64,000 nt of DNA, taken from the NCBI RefSeq assembly GCF_001039355.2, contig NW_019775780.1, forward strand, positions 434,001-498,000, read 5' to 3'. Below the pieces are notes generated by a model that was not told the origin of the DNA, did no database searches, and saw only the letters and a list, made by a program, of their open reading frames with translations. The position numbers and the translations under genes are program-made. This document shows positions 34,095 to 49,389 of the stretch, piece by piece (the stretch's first letter is position 1; each line of letters starts with the position of its first letter). Source of the stretch: Lingula anatina. Its lineage: Eukaryota > Brachiopoda > Lingulata > Lingulida > Lingulidae.

Positions 34095-36757
34095 GTGAGT
34101 TAAGGGTGATTTTGTTTTTTAAAAAGGTACATGTTTCTGACAAGTATGTCATTGAGATGTTTTTGTACATGTATATGCTTCATAGTTTTGTACTTTTAGT
34201 TGGAAAAAGGATTTTTAAGTACAGGATTTTACATTAGCACAGGATTTATTTCTTGATCTTGTTAGAAATGGTTTTTTACACCACACTGACTGTTCACCTC
34301 AGATCACACTCCTGTCTCACCAGTATGACACATGATAAAGTAAATGTTGACTTAAGGCAGCGAAGGTGAGAACTTATCTTGTCAGCGTGTGTTGCCTATT
34401 TGTCTATCATTAAGGCATGAAATTGCAGACCTTCGAAATAGTTCACACAGCTTCAGCTTCTGGGCCCTGCAGCCATAGTGTGCTGGACTGCAGATGAAGG
34501 CAAATTAGTCAAAGGTGAAAAGACTTCCCTAGGGTTCCCACCTTTGATAATTGTCTGTCTATATTTTTTGTATAGATTGCTAATGCTCTTGTTTATGCAT
34601 AGTTGTTTTAAACCCTTGCATAAAACTGATTCCCATTAAGGTTGCAAATCCTGATGTATTGTTCAGGAAAAGTTTAGGACTTGTTGATGTGTCAGTAATA
34701 AGAATAATGCATAAATGCAAACATACACCTAACATACAACTTTGTGAATTACCACACGCGTTACAGATGCTCTGTAGCAATCAGATATAATTCAAACAAA
34801 AAAGGTATTAACACAACTGAACAGAATCAGCATGTCTGGCAATACATATTGACAATTTTTTATTAAAATCTTTAAATTTTTAATAAAGGGAAAAACATTA
34901 ATCCAGCTCGCTAAATGGAAAAAAAGAACTGTTGTCGGTTGAATAGATGACTCACATCAAAACCATGATACCTTGGAAGGATCGTGCAGGTTATTGTATT
35001 GAGGAGATTACGATCAAATATCGCCAAATGTTTCATTTTAAGCCTTGTCGTAGTTGACACTGTACACATTGAAGCAATGCAGTCCTTTTCCTGTTTTTAG
35101 CAACCAATTAAAGGCTTAATTCCAGGTATTGTTGATCCTTAGTGTTGTACAATAAGGACTGGATGTTTAACTTTACACATTTCTTGGAACAGTGAACATC
35201 TTTCCACAGTGTAGGAGAGAACAAAAGTGAGATAATCGAGCCTTTTGTAATTTGATCCAGTGTATATGTTGCTATGGTCTTCTAGGGTCACAGATGACAA
35301 AGGTTTTTCTTTAGAATTATCTGCAAGGGGGTTGTGGTTAATGTACTGCTTTTCTTTCCCCACCCACCAACTCTGTCATTGCCACATGTTGATTACCTGG
35401 CACAGCCTTCCAGTATTGATTTTATGGTTGTATTTTGTCCCAGAGTAAGTTATTGAGCCTTCTAGGGAAAAAATAGATGTTTTGAATGCGTACAATCCAA
35501 ATCTCTTGTGTGCTATCAGTTTAACGACAAAGCTCCATGGAGAATACCATGAAAGTATATAGAAATTGATATTACAAACTTAGGCGGTTCCTGATTATCC
35601 GGACATACATTGATGAAAGCAATTAATTCATTCTTCGTATGTTGTACTCTTGTTACGTTGTGCAAATAAAGATTGGTCTTTTTCCCTTTTTGAAAGGTTA
35701 TATGAAATATTCACCTACCTGACTCCAGCTGAAGCAATTAACAAAACCAACAACCACTTAAACAATTCATGTGCTTTTGAGTAAAGATATTTCACATAGC
35801 CTCTTCTTGCAGATTATGCTAGCAATTATTGAGTTCTTTTATTTGCAGTAGATTAGACATATCACTTCACAACAGACTTCAATTATATGCAGATTACTGG
35901 GACTGGACTGTCCTCTTGTAAAGTAAAAGGGCCTGCAACTCTGTCCAGTGTGCACTGGTAGATTGTGCTCATTAGCAACCCTATTTCCATGCTGTCTTGA
36001 TTTTGATGGTGATTTTCTCAGTAATCAATACGTTTTCCATGGAAATGCTTGACATTTAGTTTTAGAATTGTTTCTGGGTAATTATTGCCGTGGTTAGGTG
36101 CTTATGTTAGGTGGACGGGGGAAGGAAAACTGAATAATGTTTAGTATATGCGTATGTGTGCCATGCAAGGACTGATGGGATCTTAGGCTTTTGAAGCTGT
36201 ATTTTGCATTATGTATGGATTTTCTATCAGTACACGTGCTAAGCATGACTAGTAGGTATATTGACTTTCCTCAATTTGGATTTCAAACCTGACAAGATTG
36301 TTTGGTGATGTAAACAGGTCTTCATCTCTCTCTACACTTGATATTAACAGATTATTGTGCAGTTTGGTGTATGTCATGCTGGGGTAAAGTGATCAGTATT
36401 GATATTTACCGGAAGGGACAACGGCCTGTAAGCTGTAAATGGAGTACTGATGCCTTATTATAAGCTTCAATGACATGATGTTGGCTGGGAAGTATACAAG
36501 TTGTAAGGCTTGATCACCAAAGTGCTGGCAAGAGGTTTTTAATGCTGCACGAACTGTCGGGCATAATCTTCATGCGCTCTGTGTCTGGAAAGGAAAAAAA
36601 AACATACTGCGACAGTAGCCTAGTGCAGGTTAGAAGCATTACCCAGGTCTTGTTTTAGATCTGGGTGAAGGGGGTGTGTGCTTGTCTTTTCATCTGGAAA
36701 CATCCAAGGTGCATTATAGGAGTTAAAAAGATGTACATTATGTTGTGTTAGTGTGTG
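34095..36757 (+). other. Intronic DNA between start exons B and C
   Basis: AT-rich, without exons I can support. The part just upstream of 36758 (about 36530-36757) probably holds the 5' UTR of exon C. Confidence 0.45.
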
Positions 36758-36901
36758 ATGGCTGAAGCAGCAGGAGACGGGACCAGTAGTTCTGCTTCCA
36801 CCTCCACACATCAGCTGCCACCCACATCTCCGCCACAACTTCCATCCACCTCAGGGATCCCAGTGCATGTGTTTCGCATGCAAGGACAGCATCTAGCTAT
36901 G
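36758..36901 (+). CDS. First coding exon C (48 codons), alternative start of the same gene
   Basis: ATG in good context (gtgATGG), 48 codons, ending GCTATG|GTAATT in phase 0. The peptide begins MAEAAGDGTSSSASTSTHQL, continues with a proline/serine-rich stretch (PPTSPPQLPSTSG) and ends IPVHVFRMQGQHLAM. An in-frame TAG lies six bases upstream of the ATG. G+C is clearly above its surroundings. The low-complexity Ser/Thr/Pro N-terminus is typical of disordered tails of signalling or transcription proteins, but that is not an identification. Confidence 0.5.
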
Positions 36902-39900
36902 GTAATTTTTATTTTCTGTTTTTAATAAACTACCATTTTAGTGCTGCATATTGAAAAGAATGTATTATAATTTTATTCTTTTTCTGTCGTTAGCGATAGG
37001 CATGATGATTCTAATGCCTTTGAAGAAGAAAATTAAGAAGTGAAGCATACAGCAGTTATATTGTGATGGAAATTATTATAGATAAAATTAATGGCATTGA
37101 TAGAAGAGAGTAGGTTTGTTAGATCATTGGATGCTACACAAAATATGTCATCTATCACAAGTTTGAATAAAATGCACATCTGTTAACAGGTGCATATGTC
37201 ACTTGTAACTCTTTATTACACTTTTATTGTATTTAATGGAAACTTATTGTATTGGAAGTAAGATGGACTGACTGGCTTGATTAGCAATTTATGTTTTTTC
37301 CTAAAAAGGCAACAAGTAAAATGTTCGCAAATGATCAGTTGACATCCTTGATAGCAGATGGCTATTAAAAAGTCCAGATGATTATTTGTACAGTAATGTG
37401 GAATAACTGCTTCTGTAGAGCATGTTACAATTTGCTTAGTAGGTCCTATTGTTGTCTTTCTTTTTGATGTCATTTGATGATTGATGCCAAAGGTTTTTGC
37501 CTGCTGTAATAGTATAGGATGGAGATGAAGCAGTAAGCAGTATAATTTTCAGTGTGAATAATGTGAAAAAATCTTTGATATTTGAGAATTCAGTGAGCAA
37601 AACAAAAAGATGGTTGAAATGAAAGTTGAAATGAAAGCATATGGTTGCCGTCAAGACATAATCAGATCACATAACGGAAACCCTGTGTATTAGCGTTGAT
37701 AGCGTAATTTATTGCATTACCAATCGTCTGGACGAGGACATGTAAGGCTGAACACACAAGGTATTATTGATTCCATTTATTTGAGCTCCAGGCAACCATC
37801 TATTAGTAAAATAATAAAAAAAAGGAAGAGAGTGTCTTGTCCTAGCTCTGGGATTACTCTGTGTATTGTGGCTCTCAAGATTTATTGCAGTCCCTCCCAT
37901 GTAATATTGAGCACTGCTTTAGATGAAGTATCATTTTTATCTAGAATGGATTGCCTTGAATCTGAAGTCAAGATGAGCGATTAATTCCTTCATTCACAGT
38001 GATAATCTTATAGGATCGTAATTAGTTTGTATAATCTCTGCATTGTGCTGGTACTTGCATTACAGGGAATTAATAGATGGCAAAAAAACTTGAATCTACA
38101 TGTTTATGAATTTGGATATCACTCAAAGTAGATTTAAATATATAAATTTTGATTGAAAACCAAGCTTCATAAAAAGTATCAAAGAAGACCGTAGAAGGAA
38201 ATGTCAGCCTTGGCCATATCCTGATGTCACAATTCTGCTCAGGAACTGAAATAGGATGTGTTATTTGGGGTTAAGAGAAATGCTAAAAACATGACATATG
38301 TTAAGTTCCTCTTTTATCCCAAGGAAGCCTAAGAAGGCCTAGAATTTTGCATTTGTATGGTATGAATTAGAGAGGCTTATATGATAATCACAAAACTGTT
38401 AACAGGTAGGACATGCTTCTAAAAAGATTGTCTGGGGAGTTAGGTCATGGAAACAACATACTAATGTATACCAACCTTTCTCCCAAAGTCTTAAGCTGAT
38501 TTGATAATTGATTTTAATTAGCAGATTTTTATAATGTTGAAATATTTTATCTTTTTGCAAATTTTTGCTGTCTCAAAACTGGGTCAAATATGTGAGATGT
38601 ACCCTCTTCCAAAATCAGAGAGTTGGTGATAACATGTTTTGGTGCATTGTAATACCTTGAAAAGGATATGTGATGTCTTTCCAATAATGTAGCAAATTTA
38701 CTAAATCTGATAAAAATGATCAGATCCTAGACTGGAGTAGGATATAGCAACAACATTTTGCTTCAGAATTTTCCATTAGAAGTATCCATTATTCCTTCCA
38801 GAGCCCAGTGTTATGTAGGTTATTGCAGGTGGTTGTGATTATGTGTACCTTAGCATATGAAATCAGAGAGATATAGAACAGGTCCAAGAAACAACAGAAA
38901 CAAGTGGGTCTGGAATTATTTTGTAATTATTTAAGCATGGGTGTTCCTTAGTCCCCATTAAAATATCCACTTGTGCTACACAATTCTGGCATCACAATGA
39001 GTTACCCAAAGTTAAAAAGAGATTGGGAGGGAATATAATAGGGGAGAAATGTCAAAATTGCCATCTCTTTGAGATTGGTCTTCTTCTATGTACTGAAAAG
39101 CAGTGAGTTTGTCAACGCTGTGATTCACAATTGAATTAACTAAATTTTTTTTGACATGAAAAAGGATGCTTTTCAATCTGTTGATAAAATCTTCTATACA
39201 CACCTGTTACACAAAAGTGTGACTGTGCCCCGTAGAGTGTAATGTGGGATGTTTTCCTTTCTTTCTCCTTTTATTACTAAAATTGTGTTCAATCTGGACA
39301 TCTTGGGTGTCTTTTACACCTCTCAATTAGCAGTGGTTTATCATGATACTATAAAAACTGATGTCTTTCTCTAAGACTCAACATGTGAGGTTCAGGTTAT
39401 AGCAAGCAAGAAAAAGGATCTTTCAAAATGAGGCCCCTCACCAGGGGGGGTTCAGGGGATTCTGAAAATTTTATCTAGGTACACAAAGATTTTGCAGTAA
39501 AAGGTCCACTTTTTCTGAAAAAGAACCCCTCCTTTTGAAATTGCTGGCTACAGGCCTGAAAATGGTACATTAAATATGACCAAGAGGAATAAGAAACCAA
39601 TATTGCCAATGTATAGAAAGGGATATATCTTTATATTATTAAAATCCAAAAAGCTTATTTAAAGATAAATGGCTTTTTTTTCAGAAAATCAAATAATAGT
39701 GTCACCTGTTTCTAATGCCTGTACACAATGCATCATGTAGCATTAAATTGTTGTACACTTGTTCTGTACATACCTGTCATGCAGTGTGGTCAAATTTTTC
39801 TTCTTTGCCTGATCTGTTCACTCAGTGGCTGTGATCATCACTAATTGCATTTGTCTGAGGCAAGTTTTGAAAGCAAACAATCAACACAGTAAGACGGCCC

Positions 39901-41866
39901 AGATTACCTCAAAGAGCAGCTGAATTTGACACACACCTGAAGCTGAGGAAACATCCTTCATTTATGATCAGGTTTCTGGTGAAGTGTGTCTCTGTGGTCC
40001 TATTCATGCAGCTTTTTATTGGAATTTGAATTTTATCATTTTTGCTTTTGAATAAATAATGGAAACTTTAAATACAATAGGTGACACAAAGTATGGATAT
40101 TTTATAAACTAGTCTGGCACAGATTAGATGAATTGTTTGCCTGTCTTCAACGTATGTAAGAACAGCCACAATCAATCTCCTTGAAAGTATCTTTGGTTCA
40201 CAAATGACCGAGCAGTGACACTATAGTGTTCTTACTCTTGAGGAAAACTCTTCATGTCCATTGGACTGAAGTGGTCTTGAATTTATTCTTCTGAGATAAT
40301 CCTAATCTCTGAGAACAGTCTTTGGTGGAGAAGACCAAATAAGCATGAATCGTTTCTGTTCTGCAACAAGTTTAGTGCATTCATATAGATAAACTTTACT
40401 ATAGGTTGAGTGCATTACATTTCACAGATTCTGAAAATAAAATGAGCTTGAAACTTTTGACTAATATCAGCGAAGTGTGTTTGAATGAAGGATAGTCATA
40501 TTTGGGCCAGCACAATGTGCTGGGTCACAATGGAATAACCAAGAGCCTAACAGAAATGCTCTGCAGGATGATCCAGGTGAATTGACATTAAGACTGCAAA
40601 CACACACCTATTATGATGAGCACCTTGGTTGGTACTTGAAAATATGCCTTTAAGTCAATGACCAAGTATCGTGATGGTTAAGTGTAAGATTAATGGTAAA
40701 GAAAACCTCTCATTTTAACAACCTTTGTGACAATTATGCTTAAACGTGAAAAAAGTACACCTATTACTCTAAACAACTTAAGTGAAATTTACTTAAAACC
40801 AAATAAAAGTGCAACTATTATTCTAATACTTGAGGTCCATTTCTGAAAGAAAATGTGTGTCAAGTAAAGTTGAAGATCTATGTTTGTTGAACAAAACACT
40901 TCACTTGATTTGCAGAGTGTTCACATTCAGCAGTGTTTCAGAATAAGGCCAACTATTTCTTATATTATAAGATGTACTATTTATGGAAGAATTAAGCAAT
41001 GCATATAGTGGGGCAAAGCTGGGCGACTTGAAAATTTTTCATTTATCTGCTTTAACATTACCTTTAAACTTTAAAATGTTAATGCTAAATCTTAATCCTC
41101 ACTCATTTTTGGGGAAAAAACATCCAGATCGGATGGAAATACGACTTGCTCTAAAGTATCATTATGATAAAGCATTCTCATTATTCTCAGTGCTTTTGCA
41201 TTTTTATGCACTTATTTGTAATCTAATAAAACTTTGTGAAAAAAAATAATAACAATGCATAAAGCAGTAGAGAATCATAGTATGTAAGTCAGATTAATAA
41301 GAAGACAATCAGTTACAAAGCACTCTTTTAAAAATTATAAGGTGAATAATTAGGAAATTTCAGAGAGCCAGTAGACACAGGCTGTACCCACGTCATTGAA
41401 AATAAAGCATTGCTTCTGAAGATAAGTTCAAATGGGATTTTAGGAGATTTCTGAAAAGAATGATAAAAGTTTTAGTACTTTACTAATGAAAAATTTGCAT
41501 TGTACAAAACTTTACTGTGGGATATCATTTCAAACGCTTTCCAAATTGAAATCCATACTATTACTCTCCAAGAGGATGCAATCCCCCAAGCTTAGCATTG
41601 TGTATGTTTCAGGGAAACTCATTATTGGATTTTCAGGAGAGAAGGTCTGCAGGTTTACCTTTTCACTGTGAAAATGTCAGTTGCTGCAGCCTCAGATTAT
41701 GTGGGATGTTCACCACTGGCATGGCTTAGGCCACACTTTTTACTGAAATGTTTAAAATGTTCAACAAGGAAGACCAAGAATGTTTTTGGGAAAACCTAGT
41801 TTTCAATTATCACATTTTTTTATTAAAGGTAAATAAGTCCTTAAATAAGTCCAAGAGGTTATTTTT

Positions 41867-42175
41867 CAGATAATAATGTAAGTTCCTCTAATTATTTGTG
41901 TTGAGGATAATTAAGCATAAAGAGCAAGACTAATTTACGTAATCTATTGAAAGTCAATCTTTAAATGTGAAAGAGATTATAGAATAATTGTTAAGGCGAA
42001 GGGAAAAAAATTCTATTTTCTATTTTCCAGATAATAATGTAAATTCCTCTAATTATATGTGAAAAATATAATCAAACACAAAGAGGAAGGCTAATTTATG
42101 TTGTCTATTGAAAGTCATCCTTTAAATGTGAAATAGATCATAGAATGATTGTAAGGCCAAAGAAACCGAATTTTT
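41867..42175. repeat. 161-bp tandem duplication, two diverged copies
   Basis: Copy 1 begins cagataataatgta at 41867 and copy 2 at 42028. They share, in order, ttcctctaattat, aaagag, ctaattta, tctattgaaagtca, ctttaaatgtgaaa and atagaat.attgt, with many substitutions between them. An old local duplication inside an intron. Confidence 0.8.
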
Positions 42176-45100
42176 GAAAGAACTGCAGTATAGCAGCTGG
42201 GAAAGTACTTGAGCACTAAAACTTAATAGCTTGTCATCAGTCTTGAGACATTTTATGACTGCTTGCAGTGTCCATTACAGTGGCGTGACAATGTTATGTG
42301 TTCGTGGTCTCTAAAGTTGACCACAGTTTACAGTTAAGGTAACGCCACTTACTATTTCCTACAGCCAGGAGTGTTTTGAGGTTTCAGATTGCGTTTGATT
42401 GACTCACCAGAGGTCACATATAGGGGACGTTTTCATTTATTTAGACAAGGGACAGACTGACGTTTGTAATAATTGGTCTCAATTTGATACTCTTTGCTGT
42501 TGTGGATCATTACCAATGGCTGCCACTAGTGGTGGTAGGTAATGAGGGGGCAATGATATGGTCAATGGATGCCGTCTGTGTGCAGCATTGGAGACGTGTT
42601 GACATTCAGTCTGATGATAAGCTTACTCTCTTTCCAGGTTTTATGTTTCCTATTTGTCTCCTACAAAATTTATGCCCACAATTGATTGAGGCGACACACA
42701 TGATTTAATAGTATAAGACTGAGTGAATGTATATAATAAAAGGTAGAACAAGAGATGTGCATATTTGTTTACATGAAAATAGTGTCAATATTGAAAGTAA
42801 GAAGTAAAAATATTCATGTGATATTATGTTAAGTTTCATGATAAACCCTCCATCCTATTCAGATATAATTCAGGAAATTCATTTTTTTCATGTACCACCT
42901 TTGACCACAACCTCTATATCAATTGCTACCACTGTGTAGTGTATTGTTACGGTATAATTACAGCAGTGGCAGTGCAATTATATTATAGTATGATACACTG
43001 TTACAGCTAACCTGATGTTGAATTCATTGGTATCTCTCCCAAGTGTTAAATATTTGACAGGTGATGGCCAAGAAACTTCTGGGGAGAAAAACTAATTAGC
43101 TAAGAGATGACAGTATCACAGGAATCATCAGTTTAACTTGGCATGTGTAGAATCCAGCAGGCTTTTGACCAAGATCCACTGATACAGTTTCATTAGTATC
43201 ATAATTCACCAGGCAGAATGCACAAGCATGAACATTGTGGTGTTTGCTTGTTACCCACTTGGTGGCAGCACTGTAGGTGCAAGTGGAACAAGTGTGACCA
43301 GTCAGTTTTATGAATTTAATTTATGGTTTTATTGAAGAGTCTTGTCAGTTGAAAAATCTGGACATTAGACCTTTTTCGAATTAATTTTCCAAAGGGTTAG
43401 CTCTTAGAACTTTCTAGCCGAGGTGAACCAAGTGGTATCCAGATGGCAGGTACATTTGAAAGTTTTTGACGGAATTGTTTTTTTTTTTCCTTTCTTGGTC
43501 GATGTGTCAGCTGCATTGTTCTTTAATGAAACAGACAGGAGTGGTGGAGAGCTGACGGAGCATTCAGCTCTCTCTGGTATCACTTACATAGTTTTACCAG
43601 CAGGACTGTCATTGGCTTATAAGAATTGCTATCAGGAATTTTAATCATTCCAAACCCCTTTGGGACCCAAGATCTATAGGGAGACATTTGATCAAAATTG
43701 AGTGCAGGGCATACATACTAAAAAGTGTGAACTAAGTGAACTTTGCATTATGTTTGGTACAGCAAGGCAGTTAGTTTATGGATACGGCTACACATGTGAA
43801 GAGAGCAAATAGTAGCCAGAGAGAGGACAGGAAAATATTTTGGATTGGAATTTTGAATGTTCTTTAACTGCCATCAAAAGGGGTGGGAGCTCAGTGTAGT
43901 AAATCAAGAAAAACATACAGTTAATGTTGGTGTTTATTTGAAGATCATAGCAGAACACTATTGGATGTCATGATCATGAAGCCCCACCTCCAGTATTACC
44001 ATAAAGATCCATAAAGAACATTGAGAGAGGCCTAGAGGGAGGGCTGTTGCTATTCATGGACTACAGTGCAAGATCAATTTCATTGATGGGGACCTGCCTA
44101 TAGAAGTGTCCAATATGGAACATTTATTAATCCTATCCCATCCTGGGGATGTGTACACAGGAAAATTGTGTTAAAGAACACCACATCTTCTTGGCAAGGG
44201 AAAACTGCCCAGCAAGACTATTATAGAGGAAAGCATTCTGTAAGAGTTTTCCACACACACATGCACACGCACATGATGAAAGCCACGACAAGACTGACTG
44301 TGAAAAGAGGAAAAGTGTGTTTTTATTTTTAGTTTGCCTCAGCATGGTGGTCATGAGCCTCCGTGCTGGACTTGATTACAGCAGAGAGCTGACTGCTGGG
44401 CCTCTGGAGCTAAAGCTGATGTGCTGTGAAGATATTGTTATTACGTAGAAAACATACTCCCAGGACTGTTCGGATATATTTCATTGTTTCTCAAACCCCA
44501 CCAGTTAGAGCCACCTACCTATATCCACCACCTGGGAATAGAGCCATGGGAAATATCAGCACTGTGACCAATGCCTGTGGAATATTATTGTAATAACGTG
44601 TATTGTTGTTTATAGTCAACACTAGGAAAATCAGTACCATCCAGGAATTGCGCCATAGGATTGTTTAAGGGGATTTATACACATACTTCTTCTTTATACT
44701 ACCAGTACTACAAGTATGACTAGAAAGGCATAGGTGGATTAGATATATTCTAACAAGTGTCCCTTGCCTGCTGCGCTATGATCATGAGTGTAATGCTGTG
44801 GACTTGGGAGAAAAATAATGTGCGCATTAAAAAGGTTAGTGCTGTGTTTGTATTGAGATTAGGCTGTATAAAATATATGTGCACCTTGAAAGATGTTAGC
44901 AGAGCAAAAGCATGCTTCTGTACATTTTGCTGCTATTTTTTTAAAAAAGTGATACTCATCACAAGGAAGAACTAAGGTAAAGTGTATTCCTTGAGTTGAA
45001 GTTATTGAACATGTTGAATTATATGGGATGTTTAGCTTCAGTGCCCTTTATTTGACCAATTGTTTATATAACATGTAATTTCCTTTATCATATTTGAAGC

Positions 45101-46660
45101 TAAGACATTGTTGATAGGGGATGATAGCAATCTTTCTTCTTTCTTAAAAGCTGAAATGAAGTCATTTTATGGTCTCCAAGATACAGTCATTCAGCCTTTT
45201 ACTTTGTCTTGTCAGAACAGCTTTTGTCTCCAGTACTGTTACCTTCCTTCCCCTGCTTTATTTTGTTGTTTTGAGGCTTCAGGCAAGGGCGGCAAAGGTG
45301 GTTTTTACAAATGGGGATTGGGTGACAGGCCATTTTTGGTTGAAATCAAGTTAAACAGCCTAATGAAAACAATCAGTTCAGGCTATGTGTTTTTATGTAT
45401 GAAAGGTGAGGAGATTGCCCCAGAGAAAAGATCACCTTAGATGATATGTGGTTCATAATTTGAGTACAGTTGTCTTGAAATAAGGGCATTGCTGGACATT
45501 TGGAAATTTCTCTTCAAAAAATCAACCAAGAGATATTGTTTACAGTTAGAGTTATATTTTATGATGTTTAGTATTTGTGTTAAAAGCTTTAATGGAGTAG
45601 AATAAGTTTAGTTCATGATGCTTCAACAGGTTTGTTTTATTGCCCAAAGCAGAAGTTGAGGTTCATACTATTTGGAATAGAAACTGGACAGGAGCATACC
45701 TTTTATCTACTCTACACTTTCTTTCAGTATATGTTTTGTGTCCTGTGTATTTGCCAAAATCTATACTCATTTTCTGCACATTAAACACAAGAGTGGCAGA
45801 GTATCAAGATCAAAACATGGGCTTGGTGTGGACAGAAACCATGGAGCGGAAGCACAGAAATCACCAAAACATTCCGGAAATGTAAAAATTTCCAGCTGAG
45901 CACTTTTCTAGTTCAATAGCCTCACATGTCTTGACATAAGTGTGTTAGTAGATTAAAACTATTGAACACTGAAAAGGAAGAACTGCCCACGGTCAATAGC
46001 TGATAGTGTGGCAGAGGACACACTTAGGCCATTAGAATAATGAAAAGGGATTGGTTAGAGAGGTTGTTTTAATTAATCACCTGACAAATGTGTGTGCTGA
46101 GTATTTCACAGTGTGTGGGCAATTTCTTAATCAAGATGGAGTATTAAGGCTAGAGCTGCTGTTTTAATCATGAATGAAATGACTCTGTGCTTTATATTTA
46201 GAGGTTTTTAATTAAGGCTGAACTTTTCCCCCTTGGTTCATGGTGGTTTTCTGTATTTTGGTTACTTGCAGCTTAAGTTTCTGCCCAAAGGATTCAAACC
46301 CGTTTTATGGGCTTTCTGAAAAGTATTTTTTGTCTCATTTTTTCACTAATTATGGTTACATGGAAAATGTTTAAGTGATATATATTAGGTGAAGTTCTGT
46401 CCTTTTTTGTCTTGAATGAATGAGAAAGCTTATTATGAAAACAGATGGTTCTTGAACTACTCTTTCATTAGATATTTTTGATTTTCTCTAAAAACATCTT
46501 GGCAGCATTGTATATTATCTGAGCATGGCTTGAAAGATATGCTTTATAGTGATGACAGGTTGCAGCAGCATTCTGAACATGTGGCCCTCATTTCTAGAAG
46601 AGGTGGGGGAGGGATGGAAAAGACTAATTTAGGACTTATAGTAAAGTGAGGAGTGTGCAA

Positions 46661-46692
46661 GTGTGTGTGTGTGTGTGTGTATGTGTGTGTGT
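46661..46692. repeat. (GT)n microsatellite
   Basis: GT dinucleotide run with one AT interruption. Confidence 0.95.
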
Positions 46693-47489
46693 CACAGATT
46701 TGCACAGTATTGAAATTTAAGGAAGTTACTCAAGGGTGCTTGGTGGAAAACAAGTGATGCCTAAATATAGATTCATTGAGAATTTCTTAAGAGAGGTAAA
46801 GAGTGGTAAATGATTTAGGATCAGCTGATTTGTATTTTATCTGTATAATTTATTGGATATGGGCACCTCATTTGTATTCTTGTAATTATTTGCCAACATT
46901 AATCAATCATTTACTTTGCCAATTTTTTCCAAAATGGGGCTTCTACCATGCTGTGATAAGTGTATTAAGAATCAATACCCCCTTTTGTATTTCGGTGCTA
47001 CTTTTCTTAGTTGAGCACACAAACACAAAGGGAAATCATTGGCTTTTTATGCTAGGCTGTAGTTGTATTCCGGTGCCTAAAGCTAAGAAAACTTTCTCTT
47101 TGTGCTCCAAGAGTAACTAAACCTCAAAGTCAAAGAAATGGACATGATGAATTGCTTCTTATTTACTTTCACCTATAAGCAATTGAAATAGATATTGAAA
47201 ATGAAATAATCAGTCACTTATTTGCTGTCCAAATTTTTACAATTTAAAAACTTTTACTTTGGATTGATTTTGAAAAACTAATACCTTTTATACATAGTTC
47301 AGTGTTTCTAGTCAGACATTAGCCTTATAGTTCATTATATTCAAATTTAAGTGTTAAAATTATATGGAGAGAGAAAGAGGGAGAGTATAATTCAGTTACA
47401 CCCTGTCCATCATGTTACAGACTGGTGTAATCTCATTGTTATGACTGCTCTAGGGCACTGATTGTCAGCAAGTTTCTATAAACCCACTG

Positions 47490-47493
<4 letters not shown>

Positions 47494-47526
<33 letters not shown>
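47494..47526. repeat. (GT)n microsatellite
   Basis: Uninterrupted TG/GT run of 33 bases. Confidence 0.95.
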
Positions 47527-47528
<2 letters not shown>

Positions 47529-47998
47529 ATTTTAATGAAGCAAGAAAAACAGTGGTTACTTTTATTAATAATATGGGAGTAAAAAAAGTAAGGATGGTAT
47601 TGTACTATTTTGAGCCATGAACAGTTTGTCCATCAACATGTGTGTTGATCAGTAATGTCTCAGGTGTAGGAATGTTTGAGCTACTTAAACTGATAAGATT
47701 TTTGTTAACCTAATGGTTCAGATTGTTCATATAGCTTAGACATGATAATTTCATTGTTAGTATGGAAAGGTATTTATCAAGCTTGATATGTTTATAAGAC
47801 TTTCCCTGACAGACATTATTGGGGTTTAAGGTTTATAACCCTATGTAACATAGCCTTATTATGTTTTATAGTTGGGGTTGAATGGGGGTTAAAAGCTAAT
47901 CTCTAAACATTCTTTAAGTAGTAAAAACAAATTGGAACCTTTTACCTTACGGCTTACGCTTACAAAAACCTACTCTTGGCTCAGGCAGAATGGTGTCA

Positions 47999-48020
47999 GT
48001 GTGTGTGTGTGTATGTGTGT
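47999..48020. repeat. (GT)n microsatellite, short
   Basis: GT run with one AT interruption, followed by acacta. Confidence 0.85.
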
Positions 48021-48703
48021 ACACTATGGAAAATGTAGAGTACTATATCAGTTACACCTGTTGGGTCCCTCCCCTAGTGGGTTACATAACAATACACAGA
48101 CACTCATTACACTGGTCATTAGAGTCCTATTAAAGAAATGGATATGTTTGGCCTTAGATCAGCTTGATAAGAAAAGATAGATCAAGAAAGGAAGACTGTA
48201 CCAACACATGAATGGAGGCTTACTGTCATGTGATTGTGCCTGAAAAGTACTTGGAAAACACTTATTGTGAGAATCTAATCATATGTGCACACTACTTAAT
48301 ATTAGCTGTATAGTAGCAATATGTGCAAACACAAAAGTTGTAAGTTTACTTTGAGATTGACAAAAAAAGGCAAACTGTTCTGTATATATGTAAAACATAC
48401 CAAGGCAAATATGTTTGGAATGAATCATTGTATATAAGGTAGGAATATTCTGATAAACATTAATTATAGCCATGTAGTACATATTTTTAGTTGATCCTAT
48501 TTTGACATGAACAAAGTCATAGATTGGCCTCCTATTTTCCAAGTTTCATCATTTTAGCCACCAGGGAGGTATTGCTCTAGTAATTTAATGCTTAATTAGA
48601 GACCTGATTTGATTAAACACATTTTCTCTGGACTGTGCTTGCTCTATGTCCTGCACAACTCAATTACTGTTTCAGTGTTTGCAGCAGATTCTCACATTTT
48701 TCC

Positions 48704-48729
48704 TTTGATTAATTAATTAATTAATCAAA
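48704..48729. repeat. 26-bp perfect palindrome of TTAA/TTAATTAA units
   Basis: tttgatt, then repeated aatt units, then aatcaaa; identical to its own reverse complement. It contains overlapping TAATTA homeodomain-type cores. Confidence 0.85.
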
Positions 48730-49373
48730 CAGACTGGTGTTCATGTTGAAAGGTATTAATTGAGTTACCATAGAACTTCATTTTGGTATCTTAGCACTAG
48801 GAAATACATATGTCATGTGTAATTTTATTATTTAGACATTTGGCAAGTGCATGTATGGAAATATTGTGAGTAGTCTGAGTAAGGTACTCATTACACTCTT
48901 ACTGAACCTTATTGGATTGGTCTGTTCCTAAAATGAATTATTGTAGCATAACCTGGACCACTTGTCAGTAAAATGTATCTTGAAAGTTACATGAGGAATG
49001 CTGGTTAAAAGTCATGTTTTTGTTGTTTGTCAGTGGCAGCATTATAAAAAAAGATGGCACAAGATGATGTGCACAACAAAAGCAGTATTTTTAATCAAGA
49101 AGATGTAGCTACACATGGCGTCTTGACATAGTTGCAGTTGTTTTTATAACCTTTGTTCATGTTGTCAACTTTAATTTCTATTCAGAAAACCTAAAGGAGC
49201 AAGTGTTTATTGTAACAATGTGATGCAAGGCTAAGAACATGCTTGAACAGGAATTTCATGTAGGACATTTGGTAGATACTGTTTCAACTTTGTTTTTAAA
49301 GAGCTATTTCCTGGGGTGGGATTGAAAAAAACAAACTTTTTGTTAGGCATTGCACTGGCTTTCCTTAGGCGTT

Positions 49374-49389
49374 CCTCTCTCTCTCTCTT

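Noticed and set aside
42512-42534. ATG GCT GCC… followed by GTAGGT, resembling another start exon
   Set aside because: The frame is only about seven codons, and the donor leaves a phase that does not match the four accepted exons.
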